Shown here: piece after piece, positions 1 through 5,092 of the stretch
How positions within the stretch are numbered: the first letter of the stretch is position 1
How the letters are laid out: every line of letters begins with the position of its first letter
Assembly (NCBI GenBank): GCA_035507915.1
Contig: DATJNS010000288.1
Span: 1-7,454, forward strand
Length of the DNA stretch: 7,454 nt
Reading direction: 5' to 3'
DNA from: JACQAI01 sp035507915
Lineage (GTDB): Bacteria > Pseudomonadota > Alphaproteobacteria > Elsterales > Elsteraceae
Program-made: the position numbers and the translations under genes
Notes under the pieces: generated by a model
Told to the model about the DNA's origin: nothing
What the model saw: only the letters and a program-made list of their open reading frames with translations
Database searches by the model: none

Positions 1-1618
1 TCGAGCGGAAATAGAGCGGCAGCACCGGCAGCGCCTCGGCGTAGCGGCGCTGCAGCGCGTGCCACAGCGCGCGACGCTTGTCGCGGTCGAGCTCGATCTC
101 GATCTGGTCGAGTAGCGCGTCGGTCGTGGGATCCTTGTAGCCGGTGTAGTTCTGGCCGTCCCAGTTGTTGGCCGCGCTCGGGATCTGGTCGGAGCGCAGG
201 ATGGTGCGCGGCACGCTCTCGGGCGCGCTCGCCCAGCCGAAAAATGCCATGCCGGTGAAGCGCCGGTGGGTCAGGTTGTCGAACAGCACGCGCGCGGCGA
301 GGTTGCGGATCGTCACCTCGATGCCGACCTTGCGCCACTCGCTCTGCATGACCTGCTCGACCAGCTCGCTGGTGCGGATGCCGGCGGCGCCCATCAGCTC
401 GAGGCTGAGCTTCTGGCCGGACGCGTTCTGGCGCACGCCGTCGTGCAGCACCCAGCCGGCATCGTCGAGCAGCTTGGCGGCACCCGCGGGATCGTAGGTG
501 TATTTGACGCCGTTCGGATCGTAGATCCAGTCGAGCGGGCTGACGAACGAGTCGGCGGGCGGCTGCTTGCCGTTGAACAGCTGCTGATCGATGCCCTCGC
601 GGTCGATCGCCATCAGGAGCGCGCGGCGCACGCGCACGTCCTGGAGCAGCGGATTGTCGAGGTTGAGATCGACGTGCGAGTAGTAGAGGCTCGGCTTGTA
701 GATGAAATCGAAGCGCGCGCCGCTGCGCTTCTCGAGCGCGATCGCCTGATCGAGGATGAGCCCTTCCTCGCCGGGGACGTAGTCGACGCTGCCCGACAAC
801 AGGTTGGATTCGAGCGCCGCGCTGTTCTCGATCGCGCGCACGACGATGCGCTTGAACGCCGGCGCCTTGCCCGCCCAGGACGGGTTGCGCTCGAGCACGA
901 TGTGGCTGCCCTGGGACAGCTCGGCGATGCGATAGGGGCCGTCATAGAGACCGGGGTTGGTCGGCTCGGTCTCGTAGCGTGTGCGCACGCGATACTGCGA
1001 CGGGTCGCCGAAGCGGTCGCGCTCGAGATGCTCGGGCACCAGGTGGAGGTCGACGGCGTTGTAGCTGAACTCGACACGATCGACGTGGAGCGTGAAGGTT
1101 TTGTCGTCGACCGCGGTGATCGCCGTGATGCGCCGGAACTCCTCGGCGTTGACGGCGCCGGTCTTCGGGTTGCGGCCGATCTCCCAGGTGAACTGCGCAT
1201 CGCGCGTGGTGACCGGCGTGCCGTCGCCCCATTTGAGGTCGGGCTTGAGCGTGAAGGTGACCGCGATGCCGTGCTTGCCGTCGGGGCGGGTCTCGAGCAC
1301 GGCCTTGCCGTTCTCGAGGGTCGGCAGCTCGGTGCAGAGAATGCACACCGGTTGCCAGTTCGCGTCATAGGCGGTGAGCGGCCGGCTCGCCATGCCGAGC
1401 ACGTAATTCGCGGCGACCGTGGCGTCGGTCAGCGGATTGAGGGTGGGCGGATAGGTCGAGACGCCGATCGTCAGCGTGTCGTGCCCGGCGGCACGCAGCG
1501 GCGCCGGCAGCGCCGCGATCAGGATCAGGGCGCCGATCAACCGTAGCAGCACGACCGAGATCAACCCTGGGGCGAACAGCCGGCCTGCCTTGATAATTCG
1601 GTAACCCATCACCGGCAT
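1..1618 (-). CDS. ABC transporter substrate-binding protein, family 5 (peptide/nickel type), 3' end outside window
   Basis: Reading the minus strand from 1618 gives an uninterrupted frame of 539 codons to the window edge with no stop, so the C-terminus is missing, probably by a few tens of residues. The N-terminus is a Sec-type signal peptide: basic residues at 7-13, a hydrophobic stretch over about 19-39 (broken by Arg26), and a likely cleavage near L-R-A|A (43/44). The mature part has the family-5 pattern: TLTIGVSTYPPTLNPLT at about 48-64, a FTLKPDLKWGDGTPVT segment at about 122-137, then DVRVRRALLMAIDREG, and near the cut end EALPVLPLYFRS. Such proteins bind oligopeptides, nickel or similar ligands in the periplasm and deliver them to an ABC permease; the ligand cannot be read from sequence. 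Permease genes would be expected outside the window. ATG at 1618 or 1609, or GTG at 1552 (which would give a shorter, more usual signal peptide), are all possible; none has a clear Shine-Dalgarno. Confidence 0.9.
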   Translation of the reverse strand, partial: MPVMGYRIIKAGRLFAPGLISVVLLRLIGALILIAALPAPLRAAGHDTLTIGVSTYPPTLNPLTDATVAANYVLGMASRPLTAYDANWQPVCILCTELPTLENGKAVLETRPDGKHGIAVTFTLKPDLKWGDGTPVTTRDAQFTWEIGRNPKTGAVNAEEFRRITAITAVDDKTFTLHVDRVEFSYNAVDLHLVPEHLERDRFGDPSQYRVRTRYETEPTNPGLYDGPYRIAELSQGSHIVLERNPSWAGKAPAFKRIVVRAIENSAALESNLLSGSVDYVPGEEGLILDQAIALEKRSGARFDFIYKPSLYYSHVDLNLDNPLLQDVRVRRALLMAIDREGIDQQLFNGKQPPADSFVSPLDWIYDPNGVKYTYDPAGAAKLLDDAGWVLHDGVRQNASGQKLSLELMGAAGIRTSELVEQVMQSEWRKVGIEVTIRNLAARVLFDNLTHRRFTGMAFFGWASAPESVPRTILRSDQIPSAANNWDGQNYTGYKDPTTDALLDQIEIELDRDKRRALWHALQRRYAEALPVLPLYFRS

Positions 1619-1704
1619 GGTAGAAGGACTTGGCGTGAGATCGATCGAGTTTTCAACAAAAGCCCCATTCGACGAAGCGTTGTTCTTGGCCGCCGGAGCA
1701 GATC
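1619..1704. other. Divergent intergenic region between the binding-protein gene and the pentapeptide gene
   Basis: This 86-bp stretch is visibly less GC-rich than its flanks (for example the TTTTCAACAAAA run at about 1650-1661) and must hold the start signals for two divergent genes. I tried to place -35/-10 pairs on both strands and found none with acceptable spacing and match. An 8-bp palindrome TCGATCGA lies at 1641-1648 but is too common a sequence in such genomes to call an operator. The only site I support here is the ribosome-binding site of the plus-strand gene. Confidence 0.5.
1695..1698 (+). promoter_or_regulatory. Ribosome-binding site deciding a GTG start
   Basis: GGAG lies 6 nt before the GTG at 1705. 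It supports GTG as the start of the pentapeptide-repeat gene, since no in-frame ATG is better placed. Confidence 0.6.
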
Positions 1705-3057
1705 GTGCCTCCCGAGAATACCGACAATTCGAAGAACCCGTCCAAGCGCCTGACCCCGCAGGAGCTGAGCGGCGTCCTGCAGCGCCATCGCCGGTTCGTC
1801 GGCCAGCTGCCGGGCGGGGCGCGCGCCAACCTCGCGTTCCACGACCTGTCGAACGTCGATCTGACCGATTGCGATCTGACCGGGGCGGACCTGTCGGGCG
1901 CGCGCCTGCAGCGCGCCATCTTGACGCGGGCGGTGCTGCGCACCGCGAGCCTGTTCGCCGCCGACCTCCGGCTCGCCGACCTGCGCGAGGCCGATCTGAC
2001 GCGCGCCGATCTGCGCGGCGCCACCTTGCGCGGCGCGGTGCTCGACGACGCCGTCATGGTCGAGGCCGATCTGCGCGAGGGCGTGCTGGCGCAGAGCGAC
2101 CGCAACCGCGAGCTGCGCGCGGTGACCTACGAGGCGTCGCCCGCCGACATGGTGTGCGTGGTGGCGCGGCGCGCCGACCTCAGTCACGCCAAGATGTCGA
2201 ACGCCTTCGTCGTGCAGACCGATTTCAGCGATGCCAACCTCTACCGCGTCAAGCTGTCGGGCGCCGACCTGCGCAACGCCACGCTGACGGGCTCGATCCT
2301 CGAGGGCGCCGACCTGACCAACTGCAACATGAGCGGCGCCAACCTGCAAGGCGCGGTGCTGACCAACGCGATGTGGGCCGGCGCCGTGCTCGAGGGCACC
2401 GACCTGCGCGGCGCGATCTACGACCGCGTGGCGATCGGAGCGGCGGCCGACGCGACCGCGGCGCGGCGCGTCAAGCCGTTCGCCGATCTCGGCATCGACA
2501 TGGCGCAGGTGCTGCGCGAGCACGCCAAGTGGATCGGCTCGTCCGGCTTCAGCGGTACCCAGGCGCGCCTGTCCGAGCTCGACCTCAGCGAGTTCAACTT
2601 CGCCAAGGCGCATCTGTCGGCGGCGCAGCTCGACTACTGCAACCTGGCTGGGGTCGATCTCAGCCAGTCCGAGCTCCTGATGACCAATCTCGCCTATGCC
2701 GACCTGCGCGGCGCCAACCTGTCGCGCGCCAACCTGCGCGGCGCCAACCTGCGGCGCGCCACCTTGATCCGCGCGGACCTGCGCAGCGCCGACTTCGCGG
2801 CGATGGACCGCGTCGGCAATGCCGACACCCAGTGGCCGACCGATCTCGAGCTCGCCAAGCTGGGCGGCGCCATGCTGCAGAGCGCAGTGCTGCGTGGCGC
2901 GCGCCTGATCGGCGCCGACCTGACCGCGGCCGATCTGAGCGACGCCGACCTGTCGGGCGCCGACCTCGAGAACGCCAACTTCAGTGAGGCAACCCTGCGC
3001 GGCGCCAATTTCCAGGGCGCCAACATGAAGGGCGTGCGCGGCTACAACCCCGGTTAG
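1705..3057 (+). CDS. Pentapeptide-repeat protein, two-unit, cytoplasmic
   Basis: The protein has 450 residues, starts at GTG behind a GGAG, and has no signal peptide or membrane segment. Runs of the A(D/N)LxX pentapeptide repeat fill about residues 42-128, 153-235, 292-335 and 365-445 (ADLSG, ANLRG, ADLRS and so on), which in this superfamily fold into a right-handed quadrilateral beta-helix. Non-repeat insertions lie at about 129-152 and 236-265, and a third with a WPTDLELAKL segment lies at about 336-360. A short module reading VLxxHxx(F/W)(V/I)G, then G..A.L...DLS, occurs twice: at 24-49 (H28, F31) and at 269-296 (H273, W276). It opens each half, so the protein looks like two units in tandem. 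Pentapeptide proteins include DNA mimics that protect gyrase (Qnr, MfpA), but most bacterial ones have no known role and nothing here points to gyrase. The gene stands alone, divergent from the transporter gene. Function unknown; family call firm. Confidence 0.93.
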   Translation: MPPENTDNSKNPSKRLTPQELSGVLQRHRRFVGQLPGGARANLAFHDLSNVDLTDCDLTGADLSGARLQRAILTRAVLRTASLFAADLRLADLREADLTRADLRGATLRGAVLDDAVMVEADLREGVLAQSDRNRELRAVTYEASPADMVCVVARRADLSHAKMSNAFVVQTDFSDANLYRVKLSGADLRNATLTGSILEGADLTNCNMSGANLQGAVLTNAMWAGAVLEGTDLRGAIYDRVAIGAAADATAARRVKPFADLGIDMAQVLREHAKWIGSSGFSGTQARLSELDLSEFNFAKAHLSAAQLDYCNLAGVDLSQSELLMTNLAYADLRGANLSRANLRGANLRRATLIRADLRSADFAAMDRVGNADTQWPTDLELAKLGGAMLQSAVLRGARLIGADLTAADLSDADLSGADLENANFSEATLRGANFQGANMKGVRGYNPG

Positions 3058-3079
3058 GCGGTCACTCGCCGCATCCTGC

Positions 3080-3110
3080 CGTCATGCTCGGCACAAGGCC
3101 GAGGATGACG
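3080..3110. repeat. Intergenic palindrome (12 of 13 pairs), possible bidirectional terminator
   Basis: Arms CGTCATGCTCGGC (3080-3092) and GCCGAGGATGACG (3098-3110) pair at 12 of 13 positions, with one G/G mismatch and a 5-nt loop ACAAG. It sits in the 74-bp gap between two converging genes, where a bidirectional terminator is expected, but no T-run follows on either strand, so it is not a textbook intrinsic terminator. It resembles the dispersed GTCATGCCCGG-type palindromes found between genes in many Alphaproteobacteria and shares 10 of 12 bases of its left arm with the palindrome at 7411-7437. Confidence 0.7.
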
Positions 3111-3131
3111 AAAGCGAAGGGACGTCTCGCC

Positions 3132-3614
3132 TCAGCCCCGCGCGCTGGCTTTGCGTGCCGTCTTCTTTGCGCGCGGCACGGTGACGCGGGCGCCGATCTG
3201 CTTGAGGATCGAGCCGACGTCGAAGAACACGGTCTCGCCCTCGAGCTTCTCGCCCTTGAAGTGCCAGACCACGAGCGCGCGCACGCGCACCTTCTTGCCG
3301 GTCGGCGGGAAGCCGAGGAACGGGCCGAGATGCGTGCCGCGCCACTCGTTCTCGGTGACGAACGCGTCGTCGCCCATGGCGAGCATGCGCTTCACCCGCA
3401 CCGTGAAGTCGGGAAAGCCGCGCCAGTGCGCGCGGTAGCGCGCAGCGACCTGCTTGGGCCCGACGAACTTCTTCGGCACGCTCGCGATGTCGTTGAAGCA
3501 GCGCGCCGTGAAGCCGTCGAGCACGCCGGCCATGTCGTGCGTGCTCTCGGCGACGACGTGCTCGCGCAGGATGGCGAGGCGCCGCGCCTTCAAGGATGGG
3601 GCGGTGCGCGCCAT
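3132..3614 (-). CDS. SnoaL-like / ester-cyclase family protein (NTF2-like fold)
   Basis: The protein has 160 residues. Visible family marks are AHWRGFPDF (62-70), then WRGTHLGPFLGFPPTGKKV (91-109), then a beta-strand pair ALVVWHFKGEKLEGETVFFD ending at D132, and a terminal SILKQIG (135-141). This order (FPDF, GTH.G.f.G.pPTGk, D..S.l.QiG) is typical of SnoaL-like polyketide-cyclase/ester-cyclase proteins, small cone-shaped barrels of the NTF2 superfamily. Most have no known substrate; the name does not imply polyketide synthesis here. A basic, disordered-looking tail (about 147-160, rich in K, R and A) is extra to the domain. The ATG at 3614 begins 2 nt after the pyrE stop, so translation is probably coupled to pyrE; no separate Shine-Dalgarno is seen. 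The reading frame stays open far upstream through pyrE in another frame, but that part is non-coding in character. Cytoplasmic; role unknown. Confidence 0.85.
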   Translation of the reverse strand: MARTAPSLKARRLAILREHVVAESTHDMAGVLDGFTARCFNDIASVPKKFVGPKQVAARYRAHWRGFPDFTVRVKRMLAMGDDAFVTENEWRGTHLGPFLGFPPTGKKVRVRALVVWHFKGEKLEGETVFFDVGSILKQIGARVTVPRAKKTARKASARG

Positions 3615-3616
3615 CG

Positions 3617-4300
3617 TCAGGCCGATGCGGTCTCGCCGGCGCCGCCGTGGGCGACCGACCACTTGATCGGGTCGTCGAGGAACGCGCGCACCTCGACCAG
3701 GTCGCGCGCGGAGAACTTCTGGTCGGCGTCGGCGACCTCGAGGATCGCCTTCCAGGTCGCCAGCGCGTGCAGCCGCACGCCGATCTTGTCGAGCGCGGCG
3801 AGCCCGCCGGGGAACACGCTGTAGAAGAACACCACCAGCGCGTCCTTGACCTCGGCGCCGGCGTTGCGCAGCGCCTCGACGAAGACGAGCTTCGACTTGC
3901 CGTCGCTCGCCAGGTCCTCGACCAGCAGCACGCGCGCGCCGTCCGCCAGCGCGCCTTCGATCTGGGCGTTGCGCGCGAAGCCTTTGGGCTTCTTGCGCAC
4001 GTAGAGCATCGGCAGGCCGAGCCGCTCGGCGATCCAGGCGGCGTAGGGGATGCCCGCGGTCTCGCCGCCGGCGACCGCGTCGAGCGCCTCGAAGCCGATC
4101 GCGCGTTCGATCTTGGCGACCGCCATGTCGATGATCGCGCGGCGCGCGCGCGGGAACGAGATCACCTTGCGGCAGTCGACATAGACCGGGCTCGCCCACC
4201 CCGAGGTGAAGGTGAAGGGCTGGTTCGGCCGGATGTGGATGGCTTCGATCTCGAGGAGGATGCGCGCGGTGCGGAGCGCGTCGTCGGCGTCGGTCGTCAT
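3617..4300 (-). CDS. pyrE: Orotate phosphoribosyltransferase (EC 2.4.2.10)
   Basis: PyrE makes orotidine 5'-monophosphate from orotate and PRPP, the fifth step of de novo pyrimidine synthesis, as a cytoplasmic dimer. The 227-residue product shows TSGWASPVYVDCRK (32-45, orotate/active-site region), GGETAGIPYAAWIAERLG (78-95), the flexible catalytic-loop region YVRKKPKGF (100-108, with K103, K104 and K106) and the PRPP-binding motif VLLVEDLASDGKS (124-136, acidic pair E128-D129). The GGETAGIP and EDL..DG.SK wording fits the alphaproteobacterial type rather than the enterobacterial one; the length is normal. The ATG at 4300 lies 44 nt after vapC on the same strand and has no clear Shine-Dalgarno. 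A SnoaL-like gene follows after 2 nt. It may be read from its own promoter inside vapC or from the vapBC promoter; the sequence does not settle this. Confidence 0.95.
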   Translation of the reverse strand: MTTDADDALRTARILLEIEAIHIRPNQPFTFTSGWASPVYVDCRKVISFPRARRAIIDMAVAKIERAIGFEALDAVAGGETAGIPYAAWIAERLGLPMLYVRKKPKGFARNAQIEGALADGARVLLVEDLASDGKSKLVFVEALRNAGAEVKDALVVFFYSVFPGGLAALDKIGVRLHALATWKAILEVADADQKFSARDLVEVRAFLDDPIKWSVAHGGAGETASA

Positions 4301-4344
4301 GGCGCCGGAGAGTGCCGCACTCGAGGGGCCGGAGTCCAGAACGG

Positions 4345-4755
4345 CTAGTGGGTGAGCAGCCGAACGCGGCCGGCGGTTTTGGTCAGGCGTTCGGCGGCGG
4401 CGTGGAATCGACGGTCGGCGGTGACGACGTGCGTGTCGTGGTGCAGGGCGAGCGCCAAGTAAAGGCAGTCGTAGACCGGGTGGTCGATCTCGGTGGCGAG
4501 TGTGAGTGCCGATTCGAGGTGGGGTTCGATGGCGAGCGATGCGACGGGTGCGTTGATGAGCTCGTGCAGACGCTCACGGGCTTCCTCGGCGCTGATCTCG
4601 CCAAGCGCAGTGCGGCGCCACAGGGCATTCCCCGCCTCGATCAGCCACAGGATCGGGGCGATGAGATCGTCGTCGAGCAGCGCGTCCGCTTGGTCGCGTC
4701 CCGGTTCGTCGAGCACCCATTTGAGGGCGACCGATGCGTCGATGACGATGCTCAT
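4345..4755 (-). CDS. vapC: VapC-like PIN-domain ribonuclease toxin
   Basis: This 136-residue protein has the complete PIN-domain acidic set: D6 in IVIDASVALKW, E40 in LWLIEAGNALW, D96 in HPVYDCLYLALA and D114 in VVTADRRF. These residues bind Mg2+/Mn2+ in PIN nucleases, so the toxin looks catalytically intact. VapC-family toxins cut tRNA or rRNA and stop translation; which RNA this one cuts cannot be told. The ATG overlaps the stop of the antitoxin gene by 4 bp (ATGA at 4752-4755), the usual layout for coupled translation. The DNA is less GC-rich than imuB: a hand count gives 39 of 60 GC at 4441-4500 against 51 of 60 at 5941-6000, a weak hint of a separate origin. The short FitB toxins of FitAB modules are close relatives and the name could equally be fitB. 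Confidence 0.92.
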   Translation of the reverse strand: MSIVIDASVALKWVLDEPGRDQADALLDDDLIAPILWLIEAGNALWRRTALGEISAEEARERLHELINAPVASLAIEPHLESALTLATEIDHPVYDCLYLALALHHDTHVVTADRRFHAAAERLTKTAGRVRLLTH

Positions 4756-4985
4756 CGACTGTCTCGGTCGCGGCGGATCAAGTCAGCCGAATCGCCGGAG
4801 ATCCGACCTCGAGTCGCTTCGCGGAGAGTCGCGGCGCGCTGGCGGAACGCGGCGCGGCCGGCGCGGAGGGCTTCTTCCAGGATGGCGCGATGTTCGGCTT
4901 CCGCGCTGCGGCCATGCTGTGCGGCGCGCCGCTTAAGGGCTTCGACGATGTCGGGAGGGACATCTCGTACGAGGAGCTGGGGCAT
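4752..4985 (-). CDS. vapB: VapB/FitA-like ribbon-helix-helix antitoxin
   Basis: From the ATG at 4985 the product has 77 residues. The N-terminal MPQLLVRDVPPDIVEALKRR is a ribbon-helix-helix (beta strand then helix) of the FitA type, followed by AAQHGRSAEAEHRAILEEAL (21-40), a hallmark of FitA-like antitoxins. The C-terminal SADLIRRDRDSR (66-77) matches the segment that in FitA-type antitoxins lies in the toxin active site, with an arginine reaching the acidic cluster. As a dimer it should bind the vapBC operator through the beta ribbon and repress its own operon together with VapC. A TTG at 5015 would add 10 residues but lies inside the putative operator and has nothing family-like in the extra part, so I prefer 4985. 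No strong Shine-Dalgarno precedes it. The gene is divergent from imuA across 107 bp. Confidence 0.9.
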   Translation of the reverse strand: MPQLLVRDVPPDIVEALKRRAAQHGRSAEAEHRAILEEALRAGRAAFRQRAATLREATRGRISGDSADLIRRDRDSR

Positions 4986-5004
4986 CGGAGGGCACGGGGC
5001 AGGG

Positions 5005-5024
5005 AATGATATCAAATGATATCA
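5005..5024. promoter_or_regulatory. Putative VapB(C) operator: tandem AATGATATCA
   Basis: Two identical 10-bp units, AATGATATCA at 5005-5014 and 5015-5024, lie end to end. Each holds the perfect 8-bp palindrome TGATATCA (5007-5014 and 5017-5024), so the palindrome centres are exactly one helical turn apart, a fit for two ribbon-helix-helix dimers side by side on one DNA face. It starts 19 bp upstream of the vapB ATG. TATCAT, a 5/6 match to a -10 box, occurs twice within it on the minus strand, so a bound repressor would block the vapBC promoter; no convincing -35 was found. Assignment to VapB is inference from position and symmetry. Confidence 0.65.
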
Positions 5025-5035
5025 CGTGCGCAGGG

Positions 5036-5064
5036 TTGACGGGAACGATGGGAATGATTAGAAC
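5036..5064 (+). promoter_or_regulatory. imuAB promoter (sigma70-type)
   Basis: TTGACG at 5036-5041 (5/6 match to the -35 consensus) is followed after exactly 17 bp by TAGAAC at 5059-5064 (4/6 match to the -10). The last four bases of the -10 are the first half of the LexA box, so LexA binding would exclude RNA polymerase. Transcription would start near 5071, about 20 nt before the imuA ATG. The spacer (5042-5058) is largely made of the GGGAAYGAT repeats described separately. Confidence 0.65.
5041..5058 (+). repeat. Tandem 9-bp repeat GGGAAYGAT in the imuA promoter spacer
   Basis: GGGAACGAT (5041-5049) and GGGAATGAT (5050-5058) lie end to end between the -35 and -10 boxes. A third copy, GGGAATGAT, is at 5002-5010 and runs into the vapB operator. 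The shared AAYGAT core occurs four times, starting at 5005, 5015, 5044 and 5053. Whether these are weak binding sites or chance in an AT-richer stretch is open. Confidence 0.5.
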
Positions 5065-5075
5065 AAATAGAGAAC
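5061..5075 (+). promoter_or_regulatory. LexA (SOS) box, alphaproteobacterial type GAAC-N7-GAAC
   Basis: GAAC (5061-5064), seven bases, GAAC (5072-5075): an exact match to the direct-repeat LexA site known for Alphaproteobacteria (GTTC-N7-GTTC on the other strand). It overlaps the imuA -10 and predicted start point and ends 17 bp before the imuA ATG. imuAB cassettes are known SOS genes in this class, so site and gene support each other. Confidence 0.88.
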
Positions 5076-5092
5076 TTAATCGTTAGCCCCGT

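Noticed and set aside
266..1546. 426-codon plus-strand open frame opposite the binding-protein gene
   Set aside because: The minus-strand frame reads as a complete family-5 binding-protein pattern with signal peptide; the plus frame is low-complexity.
1641..1648. Palindrome TCGATCGA as an operator
   Set aside because: Too short and too common in GC-rich genomes, with no second half-site or promoter around it.
1609..2613. Minus-strand and second plus-strand (1617-2987) frames across the pentapeptide gene
   Set aside because: Their repeat-like look only mirrors the 15-bp periodicity of the pentapeptide codons read in other frames.
3093..3120. Intrinsic terminator after the pentapeptide gene
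   Set aside because: The hairpin is good but no T-run follows on either strand, so I list it as a palindrome with only possible terminator function.
3132..4199. Upstream extension of the SnoaL-like frame to 355 codons
   Set aside because: The extra part overlaps pyrE in another frame and is Arg/Gly-rich without motifs; family similarity begins just after the ATG at 3614.
4301..4344. Attachment site or integration scar next to pyrE
   Set aside because: No direct repeat, integrase or tRNA is visible; the 44 bp hold nothing recognisable.
4752..5015. TTG start at 5015 for vapB (87 residues)
   Set aside because: It lies inside the putative operator, adds ten residues unlike FitA antitoxins, and the ATG at 4985 opens exactly at the conserved MPQLLVRD.
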